Assembly (NCBI RefSeq): GCF_900112675.1
Contig: NZ_FOMQ01000025.1
Location: forward strand, 1-32,784
Length of the DNA: 32,784 nucleotides
Source: Paracidovorax konjaci
GTDB lineage: Bacteria; Pseudomonadota; Gammaproteobacteria; Burkholderiales; Burkholderiaceae_C
Reading direction: 5' to 3'
Part shown: positions 1 through 9,252 of the stretch, one piece after another
Position numbering within the stretch: position 1 is the first letter of the stretch
Layout of the letters: each line of letters opens with the position of its first letter
Made by a program: the position numbers and the translations under genes
The notes under the pieces: model-generated
Told to the model about the DNA's origin: nothing
The model's input: the letters and a program-made list of their open reading frames with translations, nothing else
Database searches by the model: none

Positions 1-338
1 AGCCACTGGTCGATGCCTTGCCCACGGTGAGAGGCTGTCGTGGCCGGCCCAGACGTTGGCCCCACAAGTTGCATGCCGACAAGGGCTATGACTTTGCGCG
101 TTGCCGAGCCCACCTGCGCAAGCTGGGCATCACGGCGCGTATTGCCCGGCGTGGTATCGAGCGCAATGACCGGCTCGGGCGTCATCGCTGGGTGGTGGAG
201 CGCACCCACGCTTGGTTGGCTGCCTTCGGCAAGTTGCGCACTCGCTTCGAACGTCGCATCGATATTCATGTCGCGCTGCTTTCTCTGGCTTGCTGCGTCA
301 TTTGCATTCGCCATCTCGCACCGTTTTGTTAGCCGCTC
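1..338 (+). mobile_element. IS5-family insertion sequence, right end only
   Basis: The left edge of the window lies inside an insertion sequence, of which only the 3' third of the transposase and the right terminal region remain. The likely terminal inverted repeat covers roughly 311-338; read inward on the minus strand it begins AGCGGCTAACAAAACG, a pattern I associate with IS427-type IS5 elements. The exact end and the target duplication cannot be fixed because the left end is outside the window. The element stops next to the transcription terminator of the neighbouring aminotransferase gene, so it sits in a harmless position. Confidence 0.75.
3..332 (+). CDS. IS5-family DDE transposase, C-terminal fragment (5' end outside the window)
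   Basis: The reading frame is open from the window edge to the TAG at 330-332. The sequence shows the second catalytic Asp in the context ADKGYD and the catalytic Glu in RWVVERTHAW, followed by the Arg/His-rich tail RTRFERRIDIH, all typical of the DDE domain of IS5/IS427-type transposases. The first catalytic Asp would lie upstream of the window. An internal TTG at 18 is unlikely to be a true start because the same frame continues upstream with family-like sequence. No stop or frameshift is seen in this part, so the copy could be intact, but that cannot be judged from here. Confidence 0.85.
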   Translation, partial: PLVDALPTVRGCRGRPRRWPHKLHADKGYDFARCRAHLRKLGITARIARRGIERNDRLGRHRWVVERTHAWLAAFGKLRTRFERRIDIHVALLSLACCVICIRHLAPFC

Positions 339-340
339 TA

Positions 341-367
341 AAAGAAAAACCGCCCGGAGGCGGTTTT
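341..367 (-). terminator. Rho-independent terminator of the aminotransferase gene
   Basis: A perfect 9-bp stem (346-354 with 359-367) encloses the 4-base loop CGGA. On the minus strand it is followed by a T-rich run (TTTTTCTTTT). It lies 21 bp beyond the stop codon of the minus-strand aminotransferase gene. The arms are also A/T-flanked on the other side, so it may act weakly for transcription coming out of the IS. Confidence 0.85.
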
Positions 368-387
368 GTCGGGGTGGCGCGCCAGGC

Positions 388-1584
388 TCAGATCACCTTG
401 GCGATCGACTGGCAGACATACTCGATGTTCTTGCTGTTGAGCGCGGCCACGCACATGCGTCCCGTGTCGGTTCCGTACACGCCGAATTCGGTGCGCAGGC
501 GAACCATCTGGTCCTTGGTGAGGCCAGAGTAGCTGAACATGCCGATCTGGCTGGTGATGAAGCCCATGTCCCGCTGCACCCCTGCAGCCTGGAGCCCATC
601 GACCAGCTTCTGCCGCATGGCCTTGATGCGCACCCGCATTTCGCCCAGTTCCTTTTCCCAGAGCGCGCGCAGCTCGGGATTGCCCAGCACCGCAGCCACC
701 ACCGCGCCGCCATGTGTCGGCGGGTTGGAGTAGTTGGTGCGGATCACGATCTTGAGCTGGCTCAGCACGCGGCTGGCCTCTTCCTTGTCGGTGCACAGTA
801 CCGACAGAGCACCTACGCGCTCGCCGTACAGGCTGAAGCTCTTGGAGAACGACGTGGAGACGAAGAAGCTGAGGCCGGCGGCCACGAACTTGCCGATGAC
901 CGCGCCGTCTTCCGCGATGCCGTGGCCGAAGCCCTGGTAGGCCATGTCCAGGAATGCCGTGAGGCCCTTGGCCTTGACCGCCTTGACCACCTCGTCCCAT
1001 TGTTCGGAGGTGATGTCGTAGCCCGTGGGGTTGTGGCAGCAGGCGTGCAGCACGACGACCGTGCCAGGCGCCGCAGCGTTCAGGCTGGCCAGCATGCCGT
1101 CGAAATCCACGCCGCGCTTTGCCGCGTCGTAGTAGGTGTAGGACTCGACCGTGAACCCGGCGTTCGTGAACAACGCGCGGTGGTTTTCCCAGCTGGGATC
1201 GGAAATCAGCACCTTGGCATCGGGGCTCACCTTCTTGATGAAATCAGCCCCGATCTTCAGGCCGCCCGTACCGCCCAGGGCCTGGACCGTGGCGACGCGG
1301 CCGGAAGTGACCGGCTCGCTGTTCTCGCCGAAGACCAGCGACTTCACGGCATTGTCGTAGGCTGCGATTCCGTCGATGGGCAGATAGCCGCGCGCCGAGG
1401 GCTTGTCCATCATGGCCTTTTCAGCGGCCTGCACGCACTGCAGCAGGGGCAGCTTGCCGTTGTCGTCGAAATACACGCCCACCCCCAGGTTGACCTTGCT
1501 GGGATTGGTGTCAGCAGCGTACTGCTCGTTCAGACCCAGGATGGGGTCGCGCGGTGCCATTTCGACGGCGGTAAAGAGAGACAT
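388..1584 (-). CDS. Class I PLP-dependent aspartate/aromatic amino-acid aminotransferase
   Basis: This 398-residue enzyme belongs to the AspC/TyrB branch of fold-type I aminotransferases, which move amino groups between aspartate, tyrosine or phenylalanine and 2-oxoglutarate in the cytoplasm. Visible family marks are NLGVGVY near residue 32, the CCHNPTG motif with the PLP-contacting Asn at about 185, the Schiff-base lysine K248 in [16 protein letters not shown], and SNPPTHGG. The start at 1584 is chosen because AAGGAA lies about 6 bases upstream and the protein then begins like its homologues (MSLFTAVEM); a longer upstream frame overlaps uvrB and lacks family similarity. It is divergent from uvrB with about 100 bp between. 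Sequence alone does not separate aspartate from aromatic preference, so no symbol is given. Confidence 0.93.
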   Translation of the reverse strand: MSLFTAVEMAPRDPILGLNEQYAADTNPSKVNLGVGVYFDDNGKLPLLQCVQAAEKAMMDKPSARGYLPIDGIAAYDNAVKSLVFGENSEPVTSGRVATVQALGGTGGLKIGADFIKKVSPDAKVLISDPSWENHRALFTNAGFTVESYTYYDAAKRGVDFDGMLASLNAAAPGTVVVLHACCHNPTGYDITSEQWDEVVKAVKAKGLTAFLDMAYQGFGHGIAEDGAVIGKFVAAGLSFFVSTSFSKSFSLYGERVGALSVLCTDKEEASRVLSQLKIVIRTNYSNPPTHGGAVVAAVLGNPELRALWEKELGEMRVRIKAMRQKLVDGLQAAGVQRDMGFITSQIGMFSYSGLTKDQMVRLRTEFGVYGTDTGRMCVAALNSKNIEYVCQSIAKVI

Positions 1585-1687
1585 GGAGTTTCCTTGGGGT
1601 ATCGACGGAGGATGTCGGAACGTGGACCGGGCCTGTTGTACTCTGCCAGGTCGCCCTGATTTTAAGGGCTCCACTTTTCGTGAACCC

Positions 1688-3787
1688 ATGCCAAAACTCA
1701 TCGAAACCATGCCGGTGGCGCAAGAGGGCTCCTTCGTTCGTTTCCCGGACTCGCCGTTCGAATTGTTCCAGCCCTATCCGCCAGCGGGCGATCAGCCTGC
1801 TGCCATCGAGCAACTGGTGGAAGGCGTGCGCGATGGCGAAGTGTTCCAGACGCTGCTCGGGGTGACCGGCTCTGGCAAGACGTTCACGATGGCCAATGTG
1901 ATCGCGCGCATGGGCAGGCCTGCCATCGTCTTCGCCCCCAACAAGACGCTTGCGGCGCAGCTCTACAGCGAATTCAGGGAGTTCTTCCCGAACAATGCGG
2001 TCGAGTATTTCGTGAGCTACTACGACTACTACCAACCCGAAGCCTACGTTCCGCAGCGAGACCTGTTCATCGAAAAGGACTCGGCTATCAACGAACACAT
2101 CGAGCAGATGCGGTTGTCCGCCACCAAAAGCGTGCTGGAGCGGCGTGATGTGGTGATCGTCGCCACGGTGAGTGCGATCTACGGCATCGGCGCCCCGGAG
2201 GACTACACGCAGATGCGTTTCATCATGCGGGTGGGGGACGAGCTCAGCCAGCGGGACGTGATTTCGCGACTCATTCGGATGCAGTACACGCGCAATGAGC
2301 AGGATTTTTCGCGTGGGACATTCCGCGTGCGCGGAGACACGATCGATGTGTTTCCTTCCGAGCACAGCGAACTGGCCATCCGCATTGAACTGTTCGATGA
2401 CGAGATCGAAACCTTGTCGCTCTTCGATCCGTTGACGGGCCGTGTGCGCCAGAAGATCCCGCGTTTCACCATCTATCCGAGCAGCCACTATGTCACCCCG
2501 CGCGACAAGGTTCTGACAGCCGTCGATACCATCAAGCTGGAGTTGAGCGAACGATTGGCCCAGTTCGTGGCCGAGGGCAAGCTGGTGGAAGCGCAGCGTC
2601 TGGAGCAGCGGACACGGTTCGATCTGGAGATGCTGAGCGAGGTGGGGCACTGCAAGGGGATCGAGAACTACACCCGCCATCTGTCAGGCGCAGCGCCCGG
2701 CGATCCACCCGCCACGCTCACGGACTATCTGCCGCCGGACGCGCTGATGTTCCTCGATGAAAGCCATCAGATGATCGGCCAGTTGGCGGCCATGTACAAC
2801 GGAGACCGGGCACGGAAGACGACGTTGGTCGAATATGGGTTTCGGCTACCTTCTGCACTCGACAATCGACCCTTGAAGTTTGAAGAGTTCGAGCGTCGCA
2901 TGCGCCAGGTGATCTTCGTATCCGCCACGCCTGCAGACTATGAAAAAACGCACTCTGGGCAAGTAGTGGACCAAGTGGTGCGGCCCACAGGGCTCGTGGA
3001 CCCCATCGTCGAAGTGCGCCCTGCAACACACCAGGTGGACGATGTATTGCAGGAGATCAGGCTCCGGGTGGAGCAACATGAACGGGTGCTGATCACGACC
3101 CTGACCAAGCGCATGGCCGAGCAGCTGACGGATTACCTCACTGACAACGGAGTCAAAGTGCGGTATCTGCACTCCGACATCGACACCGTAGAACGTGTCG
3201 AGATCATTCGAGACCTGCGTCTTGGGGCGTTCGATGTGCTGGTAGGTATCAACCTCTTGCGAGAGGGGCTGGACATTCCGGAAGTGTCTTTGGTGGCGAT
3301 CCTGGATGCGGACAAGGAAGGCTTCCTCCGTGCTGAGCGCAGTTTGATCCAGACCATCGGCCGCGCCGCCCGGAATCTGAATGGCCGTGCAATCCTTTAC
3401 GCAGACCGGATCACCCAATCGATGAAAAAAGCCATCGATGAAACGGAACGTCGGCGCGCCAAGCAGATCGCACACAACGAAGCACAGGGCATCGTTCCTC
3501 GCAGCATCGTCAAGCAGGTTCGTGATCTCATAGACGGCGTGTACAGCGAGAAAACGGGGAGAGAGGCGGACCGGCTCGAGCAGGAAGCTATGCGCAGAGC
3601 GCAGGTGGAGGATATGTCAGACAAAGACATTGCCCGAGAAATCAAACGGCTGGAAAAACAGATGCTGGAACATGCGCGCAATTTGGAGTTCGAACAGGCG
3701 GCAAGGACTCGGGATCAATTGAATCGCTTGAAGGCCCAGGCGTTCGGTGCGAGTGGCGGTGACGGCATCGTTGCCGGGGGTGGGTAG
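1688..3787 (+). CDS. UvrABC excision nuclease subunit B
   Basis: UvrB (699 residues) is the DNA-damage-verification helicase of nucleotide excision repair. It is loaded by UvrA and then recruits UvrC. Seen here are Walker A GVTGSGKT (58-65), the damage-inserting beta-hairpin region [12 protein letters not shown], the helicase motif [17 protein letters not shown], the C-terminal helicase motifs ([22 protein letters not shown] and QTIGRAARN) and a terminal UVR domain with paired acidic/basic helices (about 655-690) that contacts UvrC. Length matches the family (about 670-700). The start at 1688 gives [10 protein letters not shown]; a second ATG at 1709 is possible and neither has a strong Shine-Dalgarno site. 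I could not find a convincing LexA box in the 103-bp gap to the divergent aminotransferase gene. GC is intermediate here (36 of 60 in 2401-2460). Confidence 0.97.
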   Translation: MPKLIETMPVAQEGSFVRFPDSPFELFQPYPPAGDQPAAIEQLVEGVRDGEVFQTLLGVTGSGKTFTMANVIARMGRPAIVFAPNKTLAAQLYSEFREFFPNNAVEYFVSYYDYYQPEAYVPQRDLFIEKDSAINEHIEQMRLSATKSVLERRDVVIVATVSAIYGIGAPEDYTQMRFIMRVGDELSQRDVISRLIRMQYTRNEQDFSRGTFRVRGDTIDVFPSEHSELAIRIELFDDEIETLSLFDPLTGRVRQKIPRFTIYPSSHYVTPRDKVLTAVDTIKLELSERLAQFVAEGKLVEAQRLEQRTRFDLEMLSEVGHCKGIENYTRHLSGAAPGDPPATLTDYLPPDALMFLDESHQMIGQLAAMYNGDRARKTTLVEYGFRLPSALDNRPLKFEEFERRMRQVIFVSATPADYEKTHSGQVVDQVVRPTGLVDPIVEVRPATHQVDDVLQEIRLRVEQHERVLITTLTKRMAEQLTDYLTDNGVKVRYLHSDIDTVERVEIIRDLRLGAFDVLVGINLLREGLDIPEVSLVAILDADKEGFLRAERSLIQTIGRAARNLNGRAILYADRITQSMKKAIDETERRRAKQIAHNEAQGIVPRSIVKQVRDLIDGVYSEKTGREADRLEQEAMRRAQVEDMSDKDIAREIKRLEKQMLEHARNLEFEQAARTRDQLNRLKAQAFGASGGDGIVAGGG

Positions 3788-3826
3788 CAAGAACAGCAAG
3801 GAGAAATTGTGACCGTTCGGTTTTGT

Positions 3827-3861
3827 TACCTGACAAAATCAATAGGGATTTGTGCTATACT
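3827..3861 (+). promoter_or_regulatory. Candidate isc operon promoter with overlapping IscR type-1 site
   Basis: A good extended -10 element is visible: TG at 3853-3854 followed by TATACT at 3856-3861. There is no good -35 at 17 bp; CTGACA lies 20 bp away, which suits an extended -10 promoter. Overlapping the -35 zone, 3827-3850 reads as an imperfect palindrome with halves TACCTGAC and CAATAGGGAT. This resembles the type-1 motif bound by cluster-loaded IscR in proteobacterial isc promoters. Holo-IscR would repress the operon from here. The promoter call is fairly good, the operator call is tentative. Confidence 0.55.
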
Positions 3862-3883
3862 CCGTTCAAACATTCAAGAAAAC

Positions 3884-3990
3884 AGCCCACGAAGAAGGGC
3901 TCCCGCCGTACGTGCGCTTGCACGGTAACCCGCGGGAGTGAGGGCGGAGACGAAGCCACGGACCGTCTGGTCTGCCGATCAGCGGTCGGT
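3884..3990 (+). promoter_or_regulatory. Structured 5' leader of iscR
   Basis: If transcription starts about 7 bp after the -10 box, iscR has a leader of roughly 165 nt. It can fold into several hairpins: AGCCC/GGGCT (3884-3888 with 3897-3901); a large stem CTCCCGC/GCGGGAG (3900-3906 with 3932-3938) containing an inner stem CGTGC-GCTT-GCACG (3911-3924); and GACCG/CGGTC (3961-3965 with 3983-3987). The first two stems share bases 3900-3901 and may compete. The segment is far more GC-rich than the genes after it. I do not recognise it as a named RNA family. Confidence 0.4.
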
Positions 3991-4033
3991 TCGCGGCATT
4001 TCTACAACGGACAAGCCAACAAAGGAGCTTGCG

Positions 4034-4570
4034 ATGCGTCTCACAACCAAAGGCCGGTTTGCGGTCACCGCCATGATTGATCTGGCACTGCGCCAGAACA
4101 ATGGCCCCGTTACGCTGGCGGCCATTAGCCAGCGGCAACAGATTTCGCTGTCTTATTTGGAGCAGCTTTTCGGCAAGCTGCGACGCCATGAACTCGTTGA
4201 ATCCACGCGTGGACCGGGCGGTGGATATACGTTGGCCCGCAAGGCGGCGGACATCACTGTGGCCGACATTATTGTGTCTGTGGATGAACCCATTGACGCG
4301 ACGCAGTGTGGGGGCAAAGAGAATTGCCTGGGCGATGCCGGTCGTTGCATGACGCACGAGTTGTGGGCTTCGCTTAATCAGCGGATGGTGGAGTTTTTGG
4401 ATTCTGTCACCCTTCAGAAGCTGGTGGATGACCAGATTGCCAAAGGCGTTCAAATCGAAGACAAGCCTGTAGTACGTCGGGCTATTTCCACGACTCCAGT
4501 GGTGAAGCCTATTCGCGTCAATGCACCCAATTCGGTGTTTGCGTTGGGCAACGCTTTCGCCAAGTCTTGA
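4034..4570 (+). CDS. Fe-S cluster-sensing transcriptional regulator IscR (Rrf2 family)
   Basis: IscR (178 residues) binds a [2Fe-2S] cluster and, when loaded, represses the isc operon; the apo form controls other genes. The N-terminal winged helix-turn-helix starts MRLTTKGRFAVTAM and includes the recognition helix region SLSYLEQLFGKLRRHELV (38-55) and RGPGGGY (59-65). The cluster ligands are C92, C98, C105 and H108 (CGGKENC then CMTH); the second Cys-Cys spacing is six residues, one more than in E. coli. The C-terminus is about 16 residues longer than E. coli IscR. AAAGGAG 7 bases before the ATG supports the start at 4034 over longer in-frame options. It is first in the isc operon and likely autoregulated from the promoter at 3827-3861. 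Confidence 0.97.
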   Translation: MRLTTKGRFAVTAMIDLALRQNNGPVTLAAISQRQQISLSYLEQLFGKLRRHELVESTRGPGGGYTLARKAADITVADIIVSVDEPIDATQCGGKENCLGDAGRCMTHELWASLNQRMVEFLDSVTLQKLVDDQIAKGVQIEDKPVVRRAISTTPVVKPIRVNAPNSVFALGNAFAKS

Positions 4571-4577
4571 ATTGGGA

Positions 4578-4617
4578 TCCCGGGCGACCGGGGGGACGGC
4601 TGCTTTGCTCGCGCAGC
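4578..4617 (+). promoter_or_regulatory. Paired hairpins between iscR and iscS
   Basis: The 97-nt iscR-iscS spacer contains a strong hairpin, CCCGG-GCGA-CCGGG (core 4579-4592), closed by a GNRA-type tetraloop. A second stem follows, GCTGC/GCAGC (4599-4603 with 4613-4617). No T-run follows, so this is not a normal terminator. In E. coli the iscR-iscS spacer holds an RNA structure that protects the iscR message when a small RNA triggers loss of iscSUA; a similar role here is inference from position and foldability only. Confidence 0.4.
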
Positions 4618-4667
4618 GTCAGCTTCCGTGACCAGCAACTGCCAGCCAGATTTTTATTGAGCCAGCC

Positions 4668-5888
4668 ATGGATATGACACCGCATTTCCCCATTTATTTG
4701 GACTATGGAGCCACTACGCCTGTCGATCCGCGCGTAGTGGATGCCATGATTCCATGGTTGCGCGAGCATTTTGGCAATCCCGCTTCTCGTAGCCATGCTT
4801 GGGGCTGGGAAGCCGAAGAGGCTGTGGAGAAGGCCCGTGCAGAAGTAGCGCTTCTGATTAATGCAGATCCACGGGAAATTGTTTGGACCAGTGGGGCGAC
4901 GGAATCTAATAATCTGGCAATTAAGGGTGCAGGCAATTTCTACAAAGGAAAGGGCAAGCATCTGATCACTGTCAAAACGGAACATAAAGCCGTTTTGGAC
5001 ACAATGCGGGAAATGGAACGTCAAGGGTTCGAAGTCACCTACTTGGATGTGCAGGAAGATGGCTTACTCGACTTTGAGGTACTCAAAGCAGCTATACGTC
5101 CTGACACTGTCTTGCTGAGCGTGATGTTCGTCAACAATGAAATTGGTGTCATTCAGGACATTCCTGCAATCGGTGCATTGTGCCGAGAGCGGGGTGTAAT
5201 TTTTCACGTTGATGCAGCGCAGGCCACAGGCAAGGTGGATATCGATCTGCAAACCCTGCCGGTCGATTTGATGAGCCTTGCCTCACATAAGACCTATGGC
5301 CCGAAAGGCATAGGAGCTCTTTATGTTCGTCGGAAGCCGCGGATCCGGCTCGAGGCGCAGATGCACGGTGGTGGGCATGAGCGGGGCATGCGGTCTGGAA
5401 CTTTACCGACGCATCAGATCGTTGGCATGGGTGAGGCTTTCAGGATTGCCAGAGAAGAGATGCCTCAGGATTTGAACAAGGCCCGCTCCTTGCAGAAGAG
5501 ATTGCTTGATGGATTGCTTGACATTGAGCAAGTATTTATTAATGGGGATATGGAGCGCCGAGTGCCCCATAACCTAAATATCAGCTTCAATTATGTTGAA
5601 GGTGAATCTTTGATTATGGGTATCAAAGGATTGGCTGTGTCCTCGGGGTCTGCATGTACCTCGGCCAGTTTGGAACCTAGCTACGTCTTGCGTGCGTTAG
5701 GACGTAGTGATGAGCTGGCTCATAGCAGTCTTCGTATGACGATCGGAAGATTCACTACGGAAGAAGAAATCGATGTTGCAATATCATCGATCCGCCATAA
5801 TGTTGCGAAACTGCGGGAATTGAGTCCGCTGTGGGAAATGTATAAAGACGGCGTGGACATCAGTGCCATTCAATGGGCTGCACACTAA
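4668..5888 (+). CDS. Cysteine desulfurase IscS
   Basis: IscS is a PLP enzyme that converts cysteine to alanine and passes persulfide sulfur to IscU and to tRNA thiolation enzymes. The 406-residue product is close to E. coli IscS (404) and shows [14 protein letters not shown] at the start, [11 protein letters not shown], the PLP lysine at about 208 in [14 protein letters not shown], the [13 protein letters not shown] loop, the mobile-loop catalytic Cys at about 330 in [10 protein letters not shown], and the C-terminal [12 protein letters not shown] that docks IscU. The ATG at 4668 has only a weak ribosome site; ATG 4674 (two codons later) is also possible. Codon use is clearly more AT-rich than at the right end of the window (27 of 60 GC in 4921-4980). 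Confidence 0.97.
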   Translation: MDMTPHFPIYLDYGATTPVDPRVVDAMIPWLREHFGNPASRSHAWGWEAEEAVEKARAEVALLINADPREIVWTSGATESNNLAIKGAGNFYKGKGKHLITVKTEHKAVLDTMREMERQGFEVTYLDVQEDGLLDFEVLKAAIRPDTVLLSVMFVNNEIGVIQDIPAIGALCRERGVIFHVDAAQATGKVDIDLQTLPVDLMSLASHKTYGPKGIGALYVRRKPRIRLEAQMHGGGHERGMRSGTLPTHQIVGMGEAFRIAREEMPQDLNKARSLQKRLLDGLLDIEQVFINGDMERRVPHNLNISFNYVEGESLIMGIKGLAVSSGSACTSASLEPSYVLRALGRSDELAHSSLRMTIGRFTTEEEIDVAISSIRHNVAKLRELSPLWEMYKDGVDISAIQWAAH

Positions 5889-5927
5889 GTTCATTGCAGA
5901 TTGGAAGAAGAGAAAGGTAGGTAAATC

Positions 5928-6326
5928 ATGGCTTACTCTGATAAAGTTATCGACCACTATGAAAATCCACGCAATGTGGGTTCTTTTGACAAAAGCGATG
6001 ATGCCGTCGGGACTGGTATGGTAGGTGCGCCTGCTTGTGGCGATGTGATGAAGCTACAAATTAAGGTCAATCCCGAAACGGGAGTGATTGAAGATGCGCG
6101 CTTCAAAACCTACGGGTGTGGGTCTGCTATCGCTTCGTCTTCATTGGTGACGGAATGGGTTAAGGGCAAGACGCTCGATGAGGCGGCTGCGCTCAAAAAT
6201 GCTGAGATTGCACACGAGTTGGCATTGCCGCCCGTGAAGATTCATTGCTCCATTTTGGCGGAAGATGCAATCAAGGCAGCAGTGGATGATTACAAAGCCA
6301 AGCATGCAGCCTTGGCGACTGCCTGA
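5928..6326 (+). CDS. Fe-S cluster scaffold IscU
   Basis: IscU (132 residues) is the scaffold on which new [2Fe-2S] clusters are built before HscA/HscB-assisted transfer. The three ligand cysteines are C37 (GAPACGD), C64 (TYGCGSA) and C107 (KIHCS), with the assisting D39 and H106. The LPPVK motif at 100-104 is the HscA recognition site. AGAAAGG about 10 bases upstream supports the start. It lies 39 bp after iscS and 8 bp before iscA, so all three are clearly co-transcribed. Confidence 0.98.
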   Translation: MAYSDKVIDHYENPRNVGSFDKSDDAVGTGMVGAPACGDVMKLQIKVNPETGVIEDARFKTYGCGSAIASSSLVTEWVKGKTLDEAAALKNAEIAHELALPPVKIHCSILAEDAIKAAVDDYKAKHAALATA

Positions 6327-6334
6327 TAGCTCGT

Positions 6335-6658
6335 ATGGCAATTACTCTCACCGAGGCCGCAGCGCGGCATGTTAGCCGGTACCTTACTCGTCGCGGTAAA
6401 GGTTTGGGAGTGCGTCTAGGGGTAAAAACCACCGGTTGTTCTGGATTGGCGTATAAGCTAGAGTATGTGGATGCCCCTCAGCCTGAAGATATAGTTTTTG
6501 AGGACCATGGGGTCAAAATTCTTATCGATCCAAAGAGTCTTGCTTATATTGATGGTACTAAGTTGGACTTTGTGCGGGAAGGGCTGAATGAAGGGTTTCG
6601 ATTTGAGAATCCTAACGAGCGTGATCGCTGTGGCTGTGGCGAAAGCTTTCGCATTTAA
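6335..6658 (+). CDS. A-type Fe-S carrier IscA
   Basis: IscA (107 residues) is an A-type carrier that accepts or repairs Fe-S clusters and delivers them to targets. The family's three cysteines are present: C35 in [10 protein letters not shown] and the C-terminal pair C99/C101 in RCGCGESF. Length is exactly typical. The gene begins 8 bp after iscU and is followed by a 79-bp gap that holds a strong hairpin before hscB, the largest structural break in the operon. Confidence 0.97.
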   Translation: MAITLTEAAARHVSRYLTRRGKGLGVRLGVKTTGCSGLAYKLEYVDAPQPEDIVFEDHGVKILIDPKSLAYIDGTKLDFVREGLNEGFRFENPNERDRCGCGESFRI

Positions 6659-6700
6659 TCGGTATTGAACTCTTTCGGCCTGGTCATTTTTTTCTTGTAT

Positions 6701-6735
6701 AAACCGCCATCACATGCGTGATGGCGGTTTTCTTG
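6701..6735 (+). terminator. Perfect hairpin plus T-run just before hscB (terminator or attenuator)
   Basis: Bases 6701-6713 pair perfectly with 6718-6730 (13 bp, loop ATGC), and the right arm runs into TTTTCTTGTT, the layout of an intrinsic terminator. The hscB ATG at 6738 is only 7 bases past the stem, and the sole Shine-Dalgarno-like bases (GGCGG, 6724-6728) are inside the right arm. Arms flanked by A and T make it potentially two-way. It could lower hscBA-fdx expression relative to iscRSUA by partial termination, by hiding the ribosome site, or both. Confidence 0.7.
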
Positions 6736-6737
6736 TT

Positions 6738-7250
6738 ATGAATTTGCAATCTGACGATTTCGAGATATTTGGCCTGCAACCTCGGTTTGCTCAGAATAAA
6801 AGCGAAATCGATACACGCTGGAAGGAGTTGCAGCGGGAAGCCCACCCGGATCGCTTTACCGTGCATGGGGCAGCGGCACAACGCGTTGCAATGCAATGGT
6901 CTGTTCGAATCAATGAGGCATACCAGCGACTTAAAAGTCCCTTGCGACGAGCCGCATATTTATGCGAGATGCATGGAGCCCGGATACAGGCGGAAGATAA
7001 TACGGCTATGCCTTCAGACTTCTTAATTCGGCAGATGGAGTGGCGCGAAAGTCTTGATGAAGCAGAAAGTGAAGAAGCCATTGTTCGACTGAATGATGAG
7101 GTTCGAAGCGAGCAAAGCGAAACTATCAAACGCTGCGGCTATTTGATCGATGAACAGCAGGACTATTCTGCAGCGGCTGCAGATGTCAGGAAGCTGATGT
7201 TCATTGAACGCTTTGCCTTGGATATAGATCGCAAGTTGGAGTCAATCTAG
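6738..7250 (+). CDS. Co-chaperone HscB (J-domain, Fe-S assembly)
   Basis: HscB (170 residues) is the J-protein partner of HscA. It binds IscU and stimulates HscA ATPase so that the cluster is released. The N-terminal J domain carries HPD at 36-38 in REAHPDRF, and the C-terminal half is a helical bundle (for example DFLIRQMEWRESLDEA, a conserved IscU-contact segment). The start at 6738 gives the family N-terminus MNLQSDDFEIFGL. An upstream in-frame ATG at 6714 would put the start in the hairpin loop and add eight residues without family similarity. Translation may be held back by the hairpin at 6701-6730. Confidence 0.93.
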   Translation: MNLQSDDFEIFGLQPRFAQNKSEIDTRWKELQREAHPDRFTVHGAAAQRVAMQWSVRINEAYQRLKSPLRRAAYLCEMHGARIQAEDNTAMPSDFLIRQMEWRESLDEAESEEAIVRLNDEVRSEQSETIKRCGYLIDEQQDYSAAAADVRKLMFIERFALDIDRKLESI

Positions 7251-7356
7251 ATTAATCTTGCCTTTTTGGCGTGAATGAAGATGCTCGAATTGCAGAAAAA
7301 TACATGCTGCCAAATTTGAGACATTTGCGACACGCAAAAATTTATACATCGGAATT

Positions 7357-9222
7357 ATGGCGCTTCTGCAGATATCTGAACCTGGCCAATCCCCTGATCC
7401 CCATCAAAGGCGCATTGCTGTAGGGATTGATTTGGGTACCACCCATTCTCTTGTTGCCTCTGTTCGTAACGGCATTCCAGAATGCCTGCCTGACGGCCAA
7501 GGACGAGTCTTATTGCCTTCGGTCGTTCGTTATCTGGGCAGTGATGGCCGTCGTCAAATCGGTTACGAGGCACTTGCTGCTCAGGCAGAAGATCCGACTA
7601 ATACCATTTCCTCCGTAAAGCGGTTTATGGGCAGAGGGTTGGATGATATTAATGATGCCGAAAAACTTCCGTTTGCTTTTGTTAAATCTGAAGCCGGCGG
7701 AATGTTGGCTCTAAAAACTGTTGACGGAGGAAAATCCCCAGTTGAAGTTAGTGCTGAGATCCTAGCCACTTTGCGATACAGGGCAGAAGATACGTTTAAT
7801 AACGATCTGTACGGTGCTGTTATTACCGTACCTGCTTATTTTGATGATGCTCAGCGACAGGCGACTAAAGATGCAGCCCGTCTTGCGGGTTTGAATGTGC
7901 TACGTCTTATTAATGAGCCTACTGCTGCGGCTATTGCTTATGGCCTTGACAACGCCAGTGAAGGTATTTATGCGATATATGATCTTGGAGGGGGGACATT
8001 CGATATCTCCATCTTGCGGTTGAGCCGTGGAGTATTCGAGGTCATGTCCACAGGAGGCGATTCCGCTTTGGGTGGTGATGATTATGATGCGGCGCTTTCT
8101 GGATGGGTGGCTGCGCGTCTGGGAATTGCTGTTGAAAATGCCGCAGACAAGGTGGCTTTGCTCTCCGCGGCGCGGCTCTGCAAAGAGCAGCTGACTCACG
8201 TAGATAAGACTATTTTCAGGGCTTACATTTCAGGGCATGAAGTGCAGTTAGCAGTGCAGCGTCAGGAGTTTGAAGCAGTCACTGAGGCATTAACAGCCCG
8301 CTCTCTCATTGCCGTTAAGCGTGCTTTAAGAGACGCGCAGTTGAAACCTGAGGACATCGAGGGTGTGGTCATGGTGGGTGGTGCAACTCGCATGCCACAA
8401 ATACAAAAGGCCGTGTCGCAGTATTTTGGATCCCAGCCGCTGAACAATTTGAATCCTGACGAAGTTGTAGCGTTGGGTGCTGCTATCCAGGCGAATCAAT
8501 TGGCAGGAAACAATCCATCTGGAGAGATGCTGCTTCTTGATGTGATTCCGCTTTCGCTTGGTATTGAGACAATGGGTGGGTTGGTAGAGCGGATTATTTC
8601 TCGCAACGAGACTATTCCGACAGCAAAGGCACAAGATTTCACCACCTACAAAGATGGGCAAACCGCGTTGGCCATTCACGTCGTTCAAGGTGAAAGGGAT
8701 CTTGTAGTCGACTGTCGCAGTTTGGCTCGATTTGAATTGCGAGGTATCCCACCCATGGCAGCAGGTGCTGCGCGTGTAAGGGTCACTTTCACGGTGGATG
8801 CGGATGGACTGCTGAATGTGAGCGCGCGTGAACAGAGCACCGGCATAGAGGCTCAAATAGATGTAAAACCATCCTATGGACTCTCGGATAGACAGATTGC
8901 TGAAATGCTGAAGGAAGGTTTCGCTACGGCTGAGCAAGATATTCAATCTCGCGCTTTGGTAGAGGCTAGAGTTGATGCGAGCCGTACGCTTATGGCGACT
9001 CAAAGCGCTTTGAATGCAGACGGTGATCTTCTTTCCGAAGTCGAAAGGGCATCCATCGATGAACTGATGAGTGCGCTGGATAATTTGCAGGAAATTAGCC
9101 AAGTTGCAGTTATTGAAGCAGCAACTGAAGCGCTTGCAAAAGGTACAGAAACCTTTGCAGCCAAGCGCATGAACCGCGGTATACAACAGGCCTTGACAGG
9201 TAAGAGCATTCAAAGCCTTTAA
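7357..9222 (+). CDS. Fe-S assembly Hsp70 chaperone HscA (Hsc66)
   Basis: HscA (621 residues) is the dedicated Hsp70 that binds IscU's LPPVK motif and drives cluster transfer with ATP. The nucleotide-binding domain shows [13 protein letters not shown] near residue 22, the second phosphate motif [11 protein letters not shown], and [13 protein letters not shown]. The substrate-binding domain begins near residue 400 ([16 protein letters not shown]) and a helical lid closes the C-terminus. Length matches E. coli HscA (616). The gap to hscB is 106 bp without a clear promoter. GGAA precedes the ATG by a few bases. Codon use is AT-leaning (28 of 60 GC in 7681-7740), unusual for a GC-rich host. Confidence 0.97.
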   Translation: MALLQISEPGQSPDPHQRRIAVGIDLGTTHSLVASVRNGIPECLPDGQGRVLLPSVVRYLGSDGRRQIGYEALAAQAEDPTNTISSVKRFMGRGLDDINDAEKLPFAFVKSEAGGMLALKTVDGGKSPVEVSAEILATLRYRAEDTFNNDLYGAVITVPAYFDDAQRQATKDAARLAGLNVLRLINEPTAAAIAYGLDNASEGIYAIYDLGGGTFDISILRLSRGVFEVMSTGGDSALGGDDYDAALSGWVAARLGIAVENAADKVALLSAARLCKEQLTHVDKTIFRAYISGHEVQLAVQRQEFEAVTEALTARSLIAVKRALRDAQLKPEDIEGVVMVGGATRMPQIQKAVSQYFGSQPLNNLNPDEVVALGAAIQANQLAGNNPSGEMLLLDVIPLSLGIETMGGLVERIISRNETIPTAKAQDFTTYKDGQTALAIHVVQGERDLVVDCRSLARFELRGIPPMAAGAARVRVTFTVDADGLLNVSAREQSTGIEAQIDVKPSYGLSDRQIAEMLKEGFATAEQDIQSRALVEARVDASRTLMATQSALNADGDLLSEVERASIDELMSALDNLQEISQVAVIEAATEALAKGTETFAAKRMNRGIQQALTGKSIQSL

Positions 9223-9252
9223 AGAGATCTATTTTCCAGCGAACTGAGCGTC

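Noticed and set aside
1620-1665. LexA (SOS) box upstream of uvrB
   Set aside because: CTG and CAG are present near 1634-1650 but with 11 bases between instead of 10, and the CTGT-N8-ACAG form is not met.
3809-3928. 39-codon GTG-start frame with an AAGGAG site after uvrB
   Set aside because: The frame runs straight through the candidate iscR promoter and leader hairpins, and its peptide (Arg/Ala-rich end) shows no family features. The ribosome site is good, so it is worth remembering, but I do not call it a gene.
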